64,000 nucleotides of DNA from Clostridiales bacterium (GCA_015069485.1 SVIM01000006.1:1-64000); one strand, 5' to 3'; positions 1 through 10,212 are shown, counted from the first letter of the stretch. Notes: a model not told the origin generated them from the letters alone. Numbers and translations: made by a program.

Positions 1-793
1 CAGGAGCATAGCTTCCTACCTCTAAACCGATTGAAGGCGCAGTTAAACGCTTGCCGATTAAATCGATATACTTTTCCTTTCCGCAAATGTATCCACCGGT
101 AGGAGCTAACCCTCCGCCAGCGTTTTTAATTAACGAGCCTACAATAATATCTGCCCCGACTTCGGTAGGTTCTACCTTTTCAACGAATTCTCCGTAGCAG
201 TTATCTACGAAAATACAGCCCGTAAAGCCGATTTTACGAACATAACTGCAAATATTACCTATTTCTTCACAAGAAAAGGCATCGCGAAGCTCGTACCCAC
301 GCGAACGCTGAATATAAACGACTTTTACCTTATCGTTTAATTTTTGCTTTATAGCGGATTCGTCCATTTTGTCGCATTTAAGGTCGCAATAATCAAAATT
401 GATGCCGAAATCCTTTAAAGAGCCGTTATTTTCGCCAAAAATTACACCGCGAATAGTATCGTAAGGCATACCGCTTACACATAAAAGAGTATCACCAGGA
501 CGGAGTAAGCCGAATAATGCAACGGTTAAAGCGTGAGTTCCCGATAAAATGTGCGGAGAAACTATGCCTGCTTCCGCACCGAAAGCCATAGCGTAAAGCT
601 TGCCTAAGGTATCCCTACCCTCGTCGTCGTAGCCGTAGCCGCTCGTTCCGTTAAAATGGCGTATCGCAATATTATATTCCGAAAAAGCGTTTAAAACCTT
701 AACTTGATTAAAATAAGAAATTTCGTCAACGGCCTTAAATTTATCCTTTAATTTTCCTTCGCACTCTTCAATAAATTTTGTATAATCCTTCAT
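1..793 (-). CDS. Methionine gamma-lyase family PLP protein (aluminium-resistance/YnbB-like), 3' end outside window
   Basis: This gene is absent from the ORF track because its stop codon lies beyond base 1. I translated it by hand from an ATG at 793 with an AAAGGTG ribosome binding site six bases upstream. The 264 visible residues start MKDYTKFIEECEG and carry the family's RHFNGTSGYGYDDEGRDTL segment, a GTHALTVALFGLLRPGD segment and the GSLIKNAGGGLAPTGG segment around the PLP-binding lysine. Members are annotated as cystathionine beta-lyase or methionine gamma-lyase family proteins 'involved in aluminium resistance'; the true substrate is not established. It follows miaA by 10 bp and is the last visible gene of the miaB operon. 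In Bacillus the homologue ynbB also lies close to miaA, so the context is conventional. The family call is firm and the substrate is unknown. Confidence 0.88.
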   Translation of the reverse strand, partial: MKDYTKFIEECEGKLKDKFKAVDEISYFNQVKVLNAFSEYNIAIRHFNGTSGYGYDDEGRDTLGKLYAMAFGAEAGIVSPHILSGTHALTVALFGLLRPGDTLLCVSGMPYDTIRGVIFGENNGSLKDFGINFDYCDLKCDKMDESAIKQKLNDKVKVVYIQRSRGYELRDAFSCEEIGNICSYVRKIGFTGCIFVDNCYGEFVEKVEPTEVGADIIVGSLIKNAGGGLAPTGGYICGKEKYIDLIGKRLTAPSIGLEVGSYAP

Positions 794-803
794 TTTTGCA
801 CCT

Positions 804-1703
804 TTATTGTAAAAGCTTTAATACCTCGTCCATGTTTTTATCGCTTGGCGTAAGGTAGTGTAAATTTTGTAATTTTTTAAAAAAAGTTATCTGTCTTTTT
901 GCATATCTGCGTGTATTTTGCCTTATTATATCACACATAGTACTTAAATTATAGCCGTTTTCTATACTTTCAAGCACTTCTTTGTAGCCGATTGCCTGCA
1001 TACATTGATGATTTTTACTAATTCCGCAATTTAATAGTCCCCGCACTTCTTCTAACAAGCCGTTATCAATCATTATATCAACTCGCTTATTTATACGCTC
1101 GTACAGCTCTTCTCTCGGGTAATTTATCATTACGGCAACAAAATCAAATCTTGGTTTTAGCTCGTCGCGAATTTCCGATTTTTTTTGTCCGCTTACTTCA
1201 AAAATTTCAAGCGCGCGAATTACTCTTTTAGTATCGTTAGGATGAAGCTTTTGCGCGGTTTCCAAGTCTTTTTCCTTTAAAAGATCAAAAAGGTAATCCC
1301 TTCCCTTTTCTTCTAAAATATTTTCGTACTTTTTTCTAACCTCTTCGTTTGCGGCGGCGTTTCCGTAGCTTAGGTTGTATAAAAGCGAATTAATGTAAAA
1401 TCCTGTTCCACCACAAATTATAGGCGTTTTTTCTTCCTTTAACAGTCTTTCCACTATGGGAAGGGCTTTTTCTTCATAATCGGAAACGCTAAAGCTTTGC
1501 GTAGGCTCTACTATATCCATCATATGGTGAATTACGCCCTGCATCTCCTCTTTCGTGGGCTTTGCAGTACCAATATCTAAGCCCTTATAAATAAGCTGAG
1601 AATCGGCAGAAATCACTTCAGTATTAAGTTTTTTTGCTACCTTAACCGCAAGATCCGTCTTACCGGATGCAGTAGGCCCACAAATTACTAAAACCTTTTT
1701 CAA
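804..1703 (-). CDS. miaA: tRNA dimethylallyltransferase MiaA
   Basis: MiaA transfers a dimethylallyl group to N6 of A37 in tRNAs that read UNN codons. MiaB, encoded first in this operon, then methylthiolates the same base. The P-loop GPTASGKTDLA lies at the N-terminus, followed by the DSQLIYKGLDIGTAKPT segment, the GGTGFYINSLLY motif and a C-terminal RQNTRRYAKRQITFFKK tract, all standard for the family, and about 300 residues is the usual length. The ORF track starts at a TTG at 1712, but the AAAAGGA site touches that codon directly. The TTG at 1703 lies nine bases from this site and one base after the mutL stop, giving MKKVLVICGPTASGKT, so I prefer it. A TTG start makes the level of expression depend on coupling to mutL. 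Confidence 0.95.
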   Translation of the reverse strand: MKKVLVICGPTASGKTDLAVKVAKKLNTEVISADSQLIYKGLDIGTAKPTKEEMQGVIHHMMDIVEPTQSFSVSDYEEKALPIVERLLKEEKTPIICGGTGFYINSLLYNLSYGNAAANEEVRKKYENILEEKGRDYLFDLLKEKDLETAQKLHPNDTKRVIRALEIFEVSGQKKSEIRDELKPRFDFVAVMINYPREELYERINKRVDIMIDNGLLEEVRGLLNCGISKNHQCMQAIGYKEVLESIENGYNLSTMCDIIRQNTRRYAKRQITFFKKLQNLHYLTPSDKNMDEVLKLLQ

Positions 1704-1704
1704 C

Positions 1705-3744
1705 TTAAACAATCCTTTTAAACGCTTTTTCTATTTCCTTTTTTGTAATTCTTACACAAATAGGCCTTCCGTGAGGACATTTAAGCCCTAAATTGCCGTC
1801 TAACATATTAAATAATTTGTCAATTTCTTCTTGCGTAAGACTTTCCCCACCCTTTATTGCGTGCTTGCAAGCAGTTTGCGCTATTTTATCCTTTAAAATA
1901 TCAGCAAGCTTAACCGCTTTTAGTGATTTAACGCTTGATAAAAGCTCGTCAAAGAAGGCTTTAAGGTCAATATTTTGCAAGTCCATAGGGACTTCTACTA
2001 TACGGTAAGAATAAATACCGAAGGGCTCTATGCTAAAGCCCATTTGGCGAATTAAAAGTAAATTTTCTTCTAAAAATTCCTTTTCTTCGGGATTTACGCC
2101 AAAATTATAGGGTATTAGCATGCTTTGACGCATAACCTTTCTGTTTTCGATATCTTTTTTAATTTTATCGTAAATAAGCCTTTCGTGAGCGGCGTGCTGG
2201 TCGATTAAATAAATTTCGTCGTTTATTTCGTAAATTAAGTAGGTATTAAAAATCGCGCCTTTAAAAACGAAGTTTTTTGTGCACAATTCTTGTTGCTTCG
2301 GGGGTTCTTTAACCTCTTTTTCCTCTTCGTAACCAAAACCCTTATACCCTGTGCTAACCGATAAAACGTTTGGCGTAACTTCGCCGAAAAATTCCGTTAA
2401 CGATAAGTCAAGCTGAGCGTTAAGCTTTGATTTATCTAATTTAAAATCGGGATCGGGGCGCACTTGCTCCATTTGTTTTTGCAACAAATACGATTCTTTA
2501 GACAAATTGTCGCTTGTAGATATTGAAGGGAAATAATTATCGCCTTGCGTCGCTAATCTAGAAAACTCGTCGTCAATTTTTATAAAAATATTGCCATTTT
2601 CGTCAATAATTTGCTCTTCTTCCTTATGCTTAAAGCTATCTTTAACAGAAGGAATAGCCTTTTCTTCTGCATAAACGGCGTTTTTATTTTGACCGTCGGA
2701 AGGCATAGTTGATTTAATTTCGGGCAATACCTCGCTTTTTATAACGTAATCCGCCGCCTTAATATTGCCGTCTAAAACGGATGATACGACGTTATAAACC
2801 GTACCGAAAATCAATTTTGAATCCACAAAGCGAACGTCCGCCTTATTTGGGTGCACGTTTACGTCAACCATCTCTAAGGGTAAATCTAAAAACAGTACGT
2901 AAAAAGGGTATTGCCTTTTCATAGCGTAGCTTGAATACGCATTGTTTATTGCCGTGGCAACGGTATTGTTTACAATGTATCTGCCGTTTAAAAATAGGCT
3001 TTGATAAGTTTTGTTAGGCTTAAAAAAGTTTGTGTTTCCAATGTAGCCGTATAAACATATTCCGTGCCTGTCAGCCCTTATTTTAAAGCATTGAGGAATT
3101 ACCTTTGCGCCGTAAACTTGCGCTATCGCTTCGTCCGGTCCACCGCCGTGCGACTGCAAAATAAGCTTGCCGTCCGCGTAATACTTAAAGGAAACGTAGG
3201 GATTACCCAAAATAAAACGGGTTACGAAGTTAGTAATGTCGTTTTCTTCACTTTTATCCGCCTTTAAAAACTTTGCCCTTACGGGTGTATTATAAAAAAG
3301 GTCGTAAACGGTGATTTCCGTGCCCTTTTCTAATGCAGCAGTCTCAATTTTACCTATTTTTCCGCCGTCGCAAACTATCTTGTTAGCCTCGTTACCTTCA
3401 GTTACGGAAATTATCTCCGTTTTAGAAATGGAGGCAATGCTTGCTAACGCTTCACCCCTAAAGCCCAAGGTGGTAATTTTGTCTAAATCTTCTACAGTGC
3501 TAATTTTGCTAGTTGCATGGGGAACAAAGGCGGAACGCAAATCGTCTTTTTCGATACCGCAACCGTTATCGATTACCTTTATAAGCTGTTTCCCGCCCTT
3601 TTCGATATAAATTGAAATTTCCGTAGCGCCTGCGTCAAGGCTGTTTTCCACTAATTCTTTTACTGCGGAATAGGGACGCTCTACTACTTCCCCTGCAGAA
3701 ATTCTGTTATATATTTCCTTTGTTAAAATATTAATTTTTGCCAT
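1705..3744 (-). CDS. mutL: DNA mismatch repair endonuclease MutL
   Basis: MutL acts after MutS has bound a mismatch and, in bacteria without MutH, nicks the new strand itself. The N-terminal GHKL ATPase shows ELVENSLDAGAT, DNGCGI and TLGFRGEALASI in the first 100 residues. A variable linker of roughly residues 335-490 is rich in charged and polar residues. The C-terminal domain carries the metal-binding endonuclease motif DQHAAHERLIYDKI, an ACKHAIKGG segment and CPHGRPICVRI near the end. These three mark the MutH-independent class of MutL. It overlaps the end of mutS by 14 bases and is followed directly by miaA. The length of 679 residues is normal for Firmicutes. Confidence 0.97.
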   Translation of the reverse strand: MAKINILTKEIYNRISAGEVVERPYSAVKELVENSLDAGATEISIYIEKGGKQLIKVIDNGCGIEKDDLRSAFVPHATSKISTVEDLDKITTLGFRGEALASIASISKTEIISVTEGNEANKIVCDGGKIGKIETAALEKGTEITVYDLFYNTPVRAKFLKADKSEENDITNFVTRFILGNPYVSFKYYADGKLILQSHGGGPDEAIAQVYGAKVIPQCFKIRADRHGICLYGYIGNTNFFKPNKTYQSLFLNGRYIVNNTVATAINNAYSSYAMKRQYPFYVLFLDLPLEMVDVNVHPNKADVRFVDSKLIFGTVYNVVSSVLDGNIKAADYVIKSEVLPEIKSTMPSDGQNKNAVYAEEKAIPSVKDSFKHKEEEQIIDENGNIFIKIDDEFSRLATQGDNYFPSISTSDNLSKESYLLQKQMEQVRPDPDFKLDKSKLNAQLDLSLTEFFGEVTPNVLSVSTGYKGFGYEEEKEVKEPPKQQELCTKNFVFKGAIFNTYLIYEINDEIYLIDQHAAHERLIYDKIKKDIENRKVMRQSMLIPYNFGVNPEEKEFLEENLLLIRQMGFSIEPFGIYSYRIVEVPMDLQNIDLKAFFDELLSSVKSLKAVKLADILKDKIAQTACKHAIKGGESLTQEEIDKLFNMLDGNLGLKCPHGRPICVRITKKEIEKAFKRIV

Positions 3745-6310
3745 TTTTTACCTTATCGACTAAATCACTTAACAATAAAAACGCTTGCATGGGTGAAAGA
3801 TTATTTAAATCTACTTCGCTTAAAATCTTTTCCACTTCGCTTAATTTTTGCTCAACCTGCTCTTCTACGGGGGCGAAATTTATATCTCCCCTTTCTACTC
3901 TTTTAAGAATTTGCTTTGCCCTTTCGGTAACCTCCAAAGGTACGCCTGCCAGCGAGGCAACTTCTATGCCGAAGCTTCTGTTTGCCCCTCCACGCATAAT
4001 CTTGCGTAAAAATACTATGCCCCCGTTAATTTCCTTAACGGCGATTTTGTAGTTTTTTACACCCGGCAGCTTGCTTTCAAGCTCCGTTAATTCGTGGTAG
4101 TGAGTTGCAAACAGGGTTTTTGCCTTAACCTCACGGGTTAAATGCTCAATTACAGCCCAAGCAATACTCAAACCGTCGTAGGTGCTCGTACCCCTGCCTA
4201 CCTCGTCTAAAATTAAAAGGCTGTTTTTAGTTGCGTTTTGCAATATCGAAGCAACCTCTATCATTTCTACCATAAAGGTACTTTGGTCGAAAATTAAGTT
4301 ATCGCTTGCCCCTACCCTTGTAAAAATTCTATCAGTTAAAGGAATTTGCGCAGACCTTGCAGGGACAAAGCAACCGATATGAGCCATTATCGTAATTACT
4401 GCGTTTTGACGCATATAAGTACTTTTACCTGCCATATTAGGTCCGGTTAAAATCATAGTGCGATTTTCGTCTTCGTCTAACAAAGTATCGTTTGCAATAA
4501 AACGCTCCTTTGAAATAACCTCTACTACAGGGTGTCTGCCTTCTTTTATAATCAAAGGCTCTTCGCTGTTTACAATTTGTGGACGAACGTACTTATTGGT
4601 TTTAGAAACTTCTGCAAAGCTAACCAACACATCCAAAAGCGCAATATTGGACGCTATTATTTTAAGCTCGGCTATTTTTTCCGAAAGCTTTTGCTTAATA
4701 TCTTCGTATAGCCTTGCTTCAAGTTTTAACGAAAGTTCTTCGCTATTTAAAATCTTTTCTTCAATTTCTTTAAGCTCGTCTGTTATATAGCGTTCGGAAT
4801 TCGCCAAGGTTTGCCTTCTTTGATAATGTAAAGGCACTTTATCATTAAAGGATTTGGTAACTTCGATATAGTAACCAAATACCCTATTAAATCCTATTCT
4901 TAAATTTTTAATGCCCGTAATATCGCGCTCACGGCACTCGATTTGGGTAATAATTTTTCCCCCGTCCCTTTTAACCTTGCGGTATTCGTCTAAAAGGGCG
5001 TTATACCCTTCTTTTATGTATCCGCCATCCTTCATCATTTGGGGGGTACAATCAGGGTTGATTGCTTGATTAATAATTTCGGAAAGCTCGGTTAAATCGA
5101 ATAAGCAGTTTGCAATATCGCGCAAAATTTTGCTGTTAAAGCCACTAAGCTGAAATTTTACGTTTGGAATTACCGATAGCGAGTGCGATAAGGCTAAACA
5201 GTCCTTAGGCATTATATTTCCATTAGAAATTTTACCTGCAAGCCTTTCGATATCCTTAATTTCCTTTAATAAATCGGCAATGCTTAAGCGAACTACCGTA
5301 GAATTATAAAGTTCGTCTACACCGCCGAGCCTATAATCAATATCAGCCTTATTACCTAAGGGAGATAAAATAATACTCGTTATAAGTCTTGCGCCCATAG
5401 CCGTTTTAGTTTTATCTAAAAGCCATAAAAGCGAGCCGTATTTTTTACCTTCGCCAAGCGTTTTAGTAAGCTCTAAATTGCGAATTGCGGCAGTATCGAG
5501 TTGCAAATATCCGTTGTTGGAAACGTACTTAATTCCGTTAATGTTTTTAAGGGAGTGCTTTTGCGTTTCTTTTAAATATTCTAAAAGCGCGCCCGAAGCT
5601 GAAACGGCATCTTGCTTACCCGCAACGGAAAAGGCAGATAGCGTTTTTGTATTAAATTGCTCTAAAAGGCTTCTTTCCGCACTTTTATAGTTAAAAGTCC
5701 ACGCAAGATAGCTAGAAAAGCGAGGTAAAACCCCACGGGAAACTTCGGGAATATCACGGCTGGCAAACAACATTTCGTCATTGCAAATAACTTCGCTAAC
5801 GGAAAGCTTTTGCATTTGAGCAATACATTTTTTAACCGCATCACTACCAAAAAATTCGCTTACGGAAAATTCACCCGTGGTAATATCTGCCCAAGCAAGC
5901 GCGCAAACCTCGGCGTTTTTAAAGGCGCAACAAACGTAGTTTGAAACCGTTGCGTCAAGGTGTTCGTCTTCGATAAGCGTGCCCGCCGTTACCACCCTAA
6001 TAACTTCCCTTTTTACCATGCCCTTTGCTAATGCAGGATCTTCTACCTGTTCGCAAATAGCAACCTTTTGACCTAAGCTTACCAGCCTTGCAATATAGTT
6101 ATCGGCAGCGTGGAAAGGAACGCCACACATAGGCGCACGCTCCTCTAAACCGCAGTCGCGCCCGGTTAGCGTTAATTCTAAAAGCTGAGAAGCGACCTTC
6201 GCATCGTCAAAAAACATTTCGTAAAAGTCGCCCAAACGATAAAAAATTATGCAATCCTTATATTTTTCCTTTACCGAAAGGTAATGTTGCATCATTGGTG
6301 AAAGTGCCAT
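3731..6310 (-). CDS. mutS: DNA mismatch repair protein MutS
   Basis: MutS recognises base mismatches and small loops and recruits MutL. The N-terminus has the mismatch-reading motif: MMQHYLSVKEKYKDCIIFYRLGDFYEMF contains the Phe-x-Glu equivalent as FYEMF, and GRDCGLEERAPMCGVPFHA follows. The C-terminal ABC ATPase has Walker A GPNMAGKSTYMRQ, the signature STFMVEM, Walker B LLILDEVGRGTSTYDG and the switch ATHYHEL. The length of 859 residues is typical. It starts five bases after the miaB stop, with AAGGA nine bases from the ATG, and overlaps mutL. The gene looks complete and intact. Confidence 0.97.
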   Translation of the reverse strand: MALSPMMQHYLSVKEKYKDCIIFYRLGDFYEMFFDDAKVASQLLELTLTGRDCGLEERAPMCGVPFHAADNYIARLVSLGQKVAICEQVEDPALAKGMVKREVIRVVTAGTLIEDEHLDATVSNYVCCAFKNAEVCALAWADITTGEFSVSEFFGSDAVKKCIAQMQKLSVSEVICNDEMLFASRDIPEVSRGVLPRFSSYLAWTFNYKSAERSLLEQFNTKTLSAFSVAGKQDAVSASGALLEYLKETQKHSLKNINGIKYVSNNGYLQLDTAAIRNLELTKTLGEGKKYGSLLWLLDKTKTAMGARLITSIILSPLGNKADIDYRLGGVDELYNSTVVRLSIADLLKEIKDIERLAGKISNGNIMPKDCLALSHSLSVIPNVKFQLSGFNSKILRDIANCLFDLTELSEIINQAINPDCTPQMMKDGGYIKEGYNALLDEYRKVKRDGGKIITQIECRERDITGIKNLRIGFNRVFGYYIEVTKSFNDKVPLHYQRRQTLANSERYITDELKEIEEKILNSEELSLKLEARLYEDIKQKLSEKIAELKIIASNIALLDVLVSFAEVSKTNKYVRPQIVNSEEPLIIKEGRHPVVEVISKERFIANDTLLDEDENRTMILTGPNMAGKSTYMRQNAVITIMAHIGCFVPARSAQIPLTDRIFTRVGASDNLIFDQSTFMVEMIEVASILQNATKNSLLILDEVGRGTSTYDGLSIAWAVIEHLTREVKAKTLFATHYHELTELESKLPGVKNYKIAVKEINGGIVFLRKIMRGGANRSFGIEVASLAGVPLEVTERAKQILKRVERGDINFAPVEEQVEQKLSEVEKILSEVDLNNLSPMQAFLLLSDLVDKVKNGKN

Positions 6311-6315
6311 GTTTA

Positions 6316-7638
6316 TTAATCCTTAACTATTTCCCCTATTAACGAAACGCCGTTAGCCTGCAAAACTTTGATATTTATAAATTCGCCAATAACGTTTTTT
6401 TCGCTTTCAAAGTATCCCATTCTACCATATTCGTCTCGCCCTAAATATAAATTCTTCTTGGCGTCGTAGTCTTCACACAAAATTTCTACGGTTTTGCCGA
6501 TATATTTTTTGGAATGCTCCCTAGTTAACGAATTAACCACTTCAATCAAGTGCATTATGCGCCTTTTAGAGGTTTCTTCATCAATTTGATTTTCCATTTT
6601 TTCGGCAACCGTACCCTTTCGCTTTGAATAAACGAAGGTGAACGCAGATGAGTAATTTACTTTTTTTACTAACTCTACCGTATCTTCAAAGTCTTTTTCC
6701 GTTTCCCCTGGGAATCCTACGATAATATCGGTAGTTATAGTGCAATCGGGCACGAAACTTTTAAGAGTTTCTACCCTTGCTAAATACTGCTCGGCAGTAT
6801 ATTTTCTGTTCATAGCCTTTAAAACGGAGTTTGATCCGCTTTGTACGGGTAAATGAACACAGTTGCATATTTTAGGATATTTAGCAATAACCTTTGCAAG
6901 CTCCTCCGAAAAGTCTTTAGGGTGGCTAGTCATAAATCTTAAACGGAATTTACCGTCTAATTGCGCCAACTTTTCTAAAAGCTCCGGAAAGGATAAATCG
7001 CCGTTCGTATCGTTACCGTAAGAATTTACGTTTTGACCTAAAAGGGTTATTTCCTTATAGCCTTGCTTTATTAAATCCTTAACTTCAGCAATAATGTTTT
7101 CGGATTTTCTACTTCTTTCCCTACCTCTTACGTAAGGAACTATGCAGTAGCTACAAAAATTATTGCAACCGTAGGTAATGTTTACCCAAGCGTTAGGGAA
7201 GCTTGTCCTAAAAGGCTGCTCGCCTTCTACTATTTCGCCTTCGCTATCTAAAATTTCTATAACGGATTTCTTTTGCTTTTGTTTTTGCAAAATAAGATTT
7301 TTTAAATTAGATAGGTTGTGAGTTCCAAAAATTATATCGACGTACGGAAATTTACCGTGTAAATTATCTGCCTTACCCATCTGTTGAGTCATACAACCAC
7401 CCACGGCAATAATCATATCCTTTTTAATGCTTTTAAGCTTTTTTAGCATACCGATATTGCCAAAAGCGTGATTTTCTGCATTTTCCCTTATACAACAGGT
7501 ATTAAACACAACGATATCTGCGCTTTCTGCGTCGTCGCAATTTTTATATCCCAATTCACACAAAATACCTGCAATTTTTTCCGATTCGTGTACGTTCATT
7601 TGGCAACCGTACGTAACTATATGATAATACTTTTCCAT
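6316..7638 (-). CDS. miaB: tRNA-2-methylthio-N6-dimethylallyladenosine synthase MiaB
   Basis: MiaB is a radical-SAM enzyme that adds a methylthio group to i6A37 of tRNA, the product of MiaA in the same operon. The sequence has the UPF0004 start YYHIVTYGCQMNVHESE, further cluster cysteines in FNTCCIRENAENHA and GGCMTQQ, the radical-SAM CxxxCxxC as YGCNNFCSYCIVPYVRGRE, and a C-terminal TRAM domain. The ORF track adds 17 residues at the N-terminus. I start at the ATG at 7638 because GAGG lies nine to ten bases upstream and the family begins at this point. The longer form would also run into the predicted promoter. It is the first gene of the operon. Confidence 0.96.
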   Translation of the reverse strand: MEKYYHIVTYGCQMNVHESEKIAGILCELGYKNCDDAESADIVVFNTCCIRENAENHAFGNIGMLKKLKSIKKDMIIAVGGCMTQQMGKADNLHGKFPYVDIIFGTHNLSNLKNLILQKQKQKKSVIEILDSEGEIVEGEQPFRTSFPNAWVNITYGCNNFCSYCIVPYVRGRERSRKSENIIAEVKDLIKQGYKEITLLGQNVNSYGNDTNGDLSFPELLEKLAQLDGKFRLRFMTSHPKDFSEELAKVIAKYPKICNCVHLPVQSGSNSVLKAMNRKYTAEQYLARVETLKSFVPDCTITTDIIVGFPGETEKDFEDTVELVKKVNYSSAFTFVYSKRKGTVAEKMENQIDEETSKRRIMHLIEVVNSLTREHSKKYIGKTVEILCEDYDAKKNLYLGRDEYGRMGYFESEKNVIGEFINIKVLQANGVSLIGEIVKD

Positions 7639-7660
7639 AATAAAAATCCTCAATAAAATT

Positions 7661-7689
7661 ATTATATAATTTTTATGATTTTTTTTCAA
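7661..7689 (-). promoter_or_regulatory. Sigma-A-type promoter of the miaB-mutS-mutL-miaA operon
   Basis: On the minus strand TTGAAA (7689-7684) is separated by 17 bases from a perfect TATAAT (7666-7661). Transcription would start about 20 bases before the miaB ATG. It lies between the divergent miaB and penicillin-binding protein genes. Confidence 0.7.
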
Positions 7690-7731
7690 ATGTTTTGAAA
7701 CAAAATTTACATTTTATAAATACTAATTTTA

Positions 7732-9960
7732 ATGAGAAAGCTACTTAAAATTATAACCTTTGCAGTTTTTTGCGCAATTTTAATATTTTTAATAATTTTC
7801 GCCACCTTTTCCGTTATAACAAGCGGAGCGAATTTGGACGAATCCAAGCTAATAGATTACGGCAACAAAATAGTAATTTTAGATGATAACGGCAATGAAA
7901 TTTCTAATACCTCCATCACCGGAAAGCGAAAAAGCGTGGCTTTGGAAGATTTAAACGAGCATACAATAAACGCCTTTATTGCCGCCGAGGACGGTAGGTT
8001 TTATAAGCATAACGGTCTTAATTATAAAAGAATGTTAAAGGCGTTAATTACGAATATTAAAGCGGGAGCTTTTAAAGAAGGCGCGTCCACAATAAGCCAA
8101 CAGCTTTTAAAAAACACTCACCTTTCCAACGATAAAACGATAAAAAGAAAGCTTTGCGAAATAAAATTAACCAAACAGCTTGAAAAAAAATATTCTAAAA
8201 ACGAGATTTTAGAAATGTATTTAAACACGATTTACTTTGGCCATAGCTGTTACGGCATACAAAGCGCCGCAAATTTTTATTTTAATAAGCGCGCGGAAGA
8301 TTTAACGCTTTCAGAAAGCGCAACGCTCGTTGGATTATTAAGCTCACCAAACAACTACTCCCCCTTTAAAAACCAAGAAAAAAGCCTTTACAGGCGAAAT
8401 TTGGCACTAAAAAGCATGAAAAACGCAAAATTTATAGACGAAAACACTTATTTAAGCGAAATAAATAAACCGCTTGAAGCCAAAAAAACAAACGATTTCG
8501 AGTATTATTCAAGCTATATTTCAAAGGTGTTTGATGAGTTAGAAAATATTGGCATAGACGCTTATAAATTAAACGACGGTTGTAAAATTAAAACCTATTT
8601 AAACGCTGATTTGCAAAGAGAAATTGAGCAAATAAACTACGAATACGATAACGCAGTTATAGTTACTTCTAACGAAACCTGCGGTGTTTGCGCGTATAAG
8701 TCAACGATTGGAGACGCTAGGCGACAACCGGGCTCTTGCATAAAGCCACTTTTAGTTTATGCGCCTGCGATTAATGAAAAATTAATAGATACCTTTACCG
8801 TTATAGACGATAAAAAGCTTGATTTTAACGGATATTGCCCAGAAAATTACAATAAAAAATACTACGGCGAGGTTACGGTAGAAGAGTGCTTAAAAAAGAG
8901 CTTAAATGTGCCAGCCGTTAAAATTTTAAATCAATTATCGCTTGAAAAGGCAGAAAATTACGCAAAAAAAATGGGCATTAATTTAGAGTCGGAAGAAAAA
9001 AATTTAAGCTTAGCGCTTGGCGGGATGAAATACGGGCTGAATATAAAAGAAATTTGCGACGCGTATAGCGTTTTTACGGCAAACGGAAGCTATAAAAATA
9101 GCGCGTTTATAGACGAAATAATCGATAAGGAAGGTAAAACTATTTATAAGCACAAGATTTTAGAAAATAAAGTGTTTGACGAAGGGACTACCTCCCTTGT
9201 AAACGAAATGCTTATTAATACGGCAAAAAACGGAACTGCGAAAAAGCTTAAAAATTTTAATTTTGACATAGCGGCAAAAACGGGCACTTGTGGAAACGAA
9301 AACGGAAACACGGACGCTTATACGATTAGCTATACGGGCGACCATATATTAGGCGTTTGGCTGGGTGATGCAAATAATAAAAAATTAAATATTACGGGTG
9401 GGAAAGAAGCTTGCGAAATAACGAAGATAATTTTAAATAAATTATATAGCGACTACTTACCTAAAAAAATTGAAACGGATATAGGCACTAAAATTATCGA
9501 AATAGACAAAAACGAATACAAAAACAATAAAAAAATTGCGCTCGCTGACGATATTGCCCCCTTAACCTGCAAAAAGAAGGTTAAAGTGTTAATAAATAAT
9601 ATTCCAAAGCAAAAATTAACTAATTTTAGCCATCCTATTATCAAAATCCCCACAATTTTAGTCGAAAACAATACTGTTTGCATTGTACTATGTTACGCAG
9701 AGTACTACTATTATTTGATAAATAGAGAGCATAATGACGAAAAAATTGTTATTTATGACGGAAAATATATTGAAAAAATTTACGACAGTTTGACAAATGA
9801 CGGCACCTACTCCTATTCAATTACACCTTATTTTATAAATAAAAATGAAAAAATTTTTGGAAAAACTTTAACCCTTTCTCCTGTTTTTATTGCAAATAAT
9901 TTAAAAAATCCTCAAAAAAATTTGCCTGATATCGTGCACGACGAGTGGTATTTTGATTAA
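7732..9960 (+). CDS. Class A penicillin-binding protein (bifunctional transglycosylase/transpeptidase)
   Basis: This enzyme polymerises and cross-links peptidoglycan outside the membrane. One transmembrane helix (about residues 5-30) is followed by a GT51 glycosyltransferase domain with EDGRFYKHNG, EGASTISQQLLKN and KNEILEMYLNTIYFG. The penicillin-binding domain has all three active-site motifs: SCIK in QPGSCIKPLLVYAPA, SLN in KKSLNVPAVK and KTG in IAAKTGTCGN. Both activities should therefore be intact. The roughly 160 residues after KTG are an extra low-complexity, Lys/Asn-rich tail that I do not recognise as a PASTA domain. The start ATG has no clear Shine-Dalgarno sequence. It stands alone, divergent from miaB, and ends at a bidirectional terminator. 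Which paralogue (PbpA, PonA or PbpF type) cannot be decided. Confidence 0.93.
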   Translation: MRKLLKIITFAVFCAILIFLIIFATFSVITSGANLDESKLIDYGNKIVILDDNGNEISNTSITGKRKSVALEDLNEHTINAFIAAEDGRFYKHNGLNYKRMLKALITNIKAGAFKEGASTISQQLLKNTHLSNDKTIKRKLCEIKLTKQLEKKYSKNEILEMYLNTIYFGHSCYGIQSAANFYFNKRAEDLTLSESATLVGLLSSPNNYSPFKNQEKSLYRRNLALKSMKNAKFIDENTYLSEINKPLEAKKTNDFEYYSSYISKVFDELENIGIDAYKLNDGCKIKTYLNADLQREIEQINYEYDNAVIVTSNETCGVCAYKSTIGDARRQPGSCIKPLLVYAPAINEKLIDTFTVIDDKKLDFNGYCPENYNKKYYGEVTVEECLKKSLNVPAVKILNQLSLEKAENYAKKMGINLESEEKNLSLALGGMKYGLNIKEICDAYSVFTANGSYKNSAFIDEIIDKEGKTIYKHKILENKVFDEGTTSLVNEMLINTAKNGTAKKLKNFNFDIAAKTGTCGNENGNTDAYTISYTGDHILGVWLGDANNKKLNITGGKEACEITKIILNKLYSDYLPKKIETDIGTKIIEIDKNEYKNNKKIALADDIAPLTCKKKVKVLINNIPKQKLTNFSHPIIKIPTILVENNTVCIVLCYAEYYYYLINREHNDEKIVIYDGKYIEKIYDSLTNDGTYSYSITPYFINKNEKIFGKTLTLSPVFIANNLKNPQKNLPDIVHDEWYFD

Positions 9961-10097
9961 AATTTTTACGCTAATTTTAATTTTATTAAGCGAAAAATTT
10001 TTTTAATGCGCCATATTTTTTTACAAACAGTTTGCGATAACTTACTACTCTTTACTTTATTCTAACCATTAAATTTTAATTAATTTAAAAAATTATA

Positions 10098-10135
10098 CCC
10101 CGAGGCGAGCCTTATTTTTTTAGGTTGCCTCGGGG
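10098..10135. terminator. Bidirectional intrinsic terminator between the PBP gene and the lipoprotein array
   Basis: The arms CCCCGAGGC and GCCTCGGGG enclose a loop and are flanked by T-rich tracts on the right and A-rich tracts on the left. It can therefore end both the plus-strand PBP gene and the minus-strand lipoprotein operon. The terminator of ilvC at 60402 uses almost the same stem. Confidence 0.85.
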
Positions 10136-10212
10136 CAAAATTTATATATTTTTTTAATTTTTTTAAGATTACCCTATAATTTTTTTAAATAAATTTTTAA
10201 TAAAAATTATAT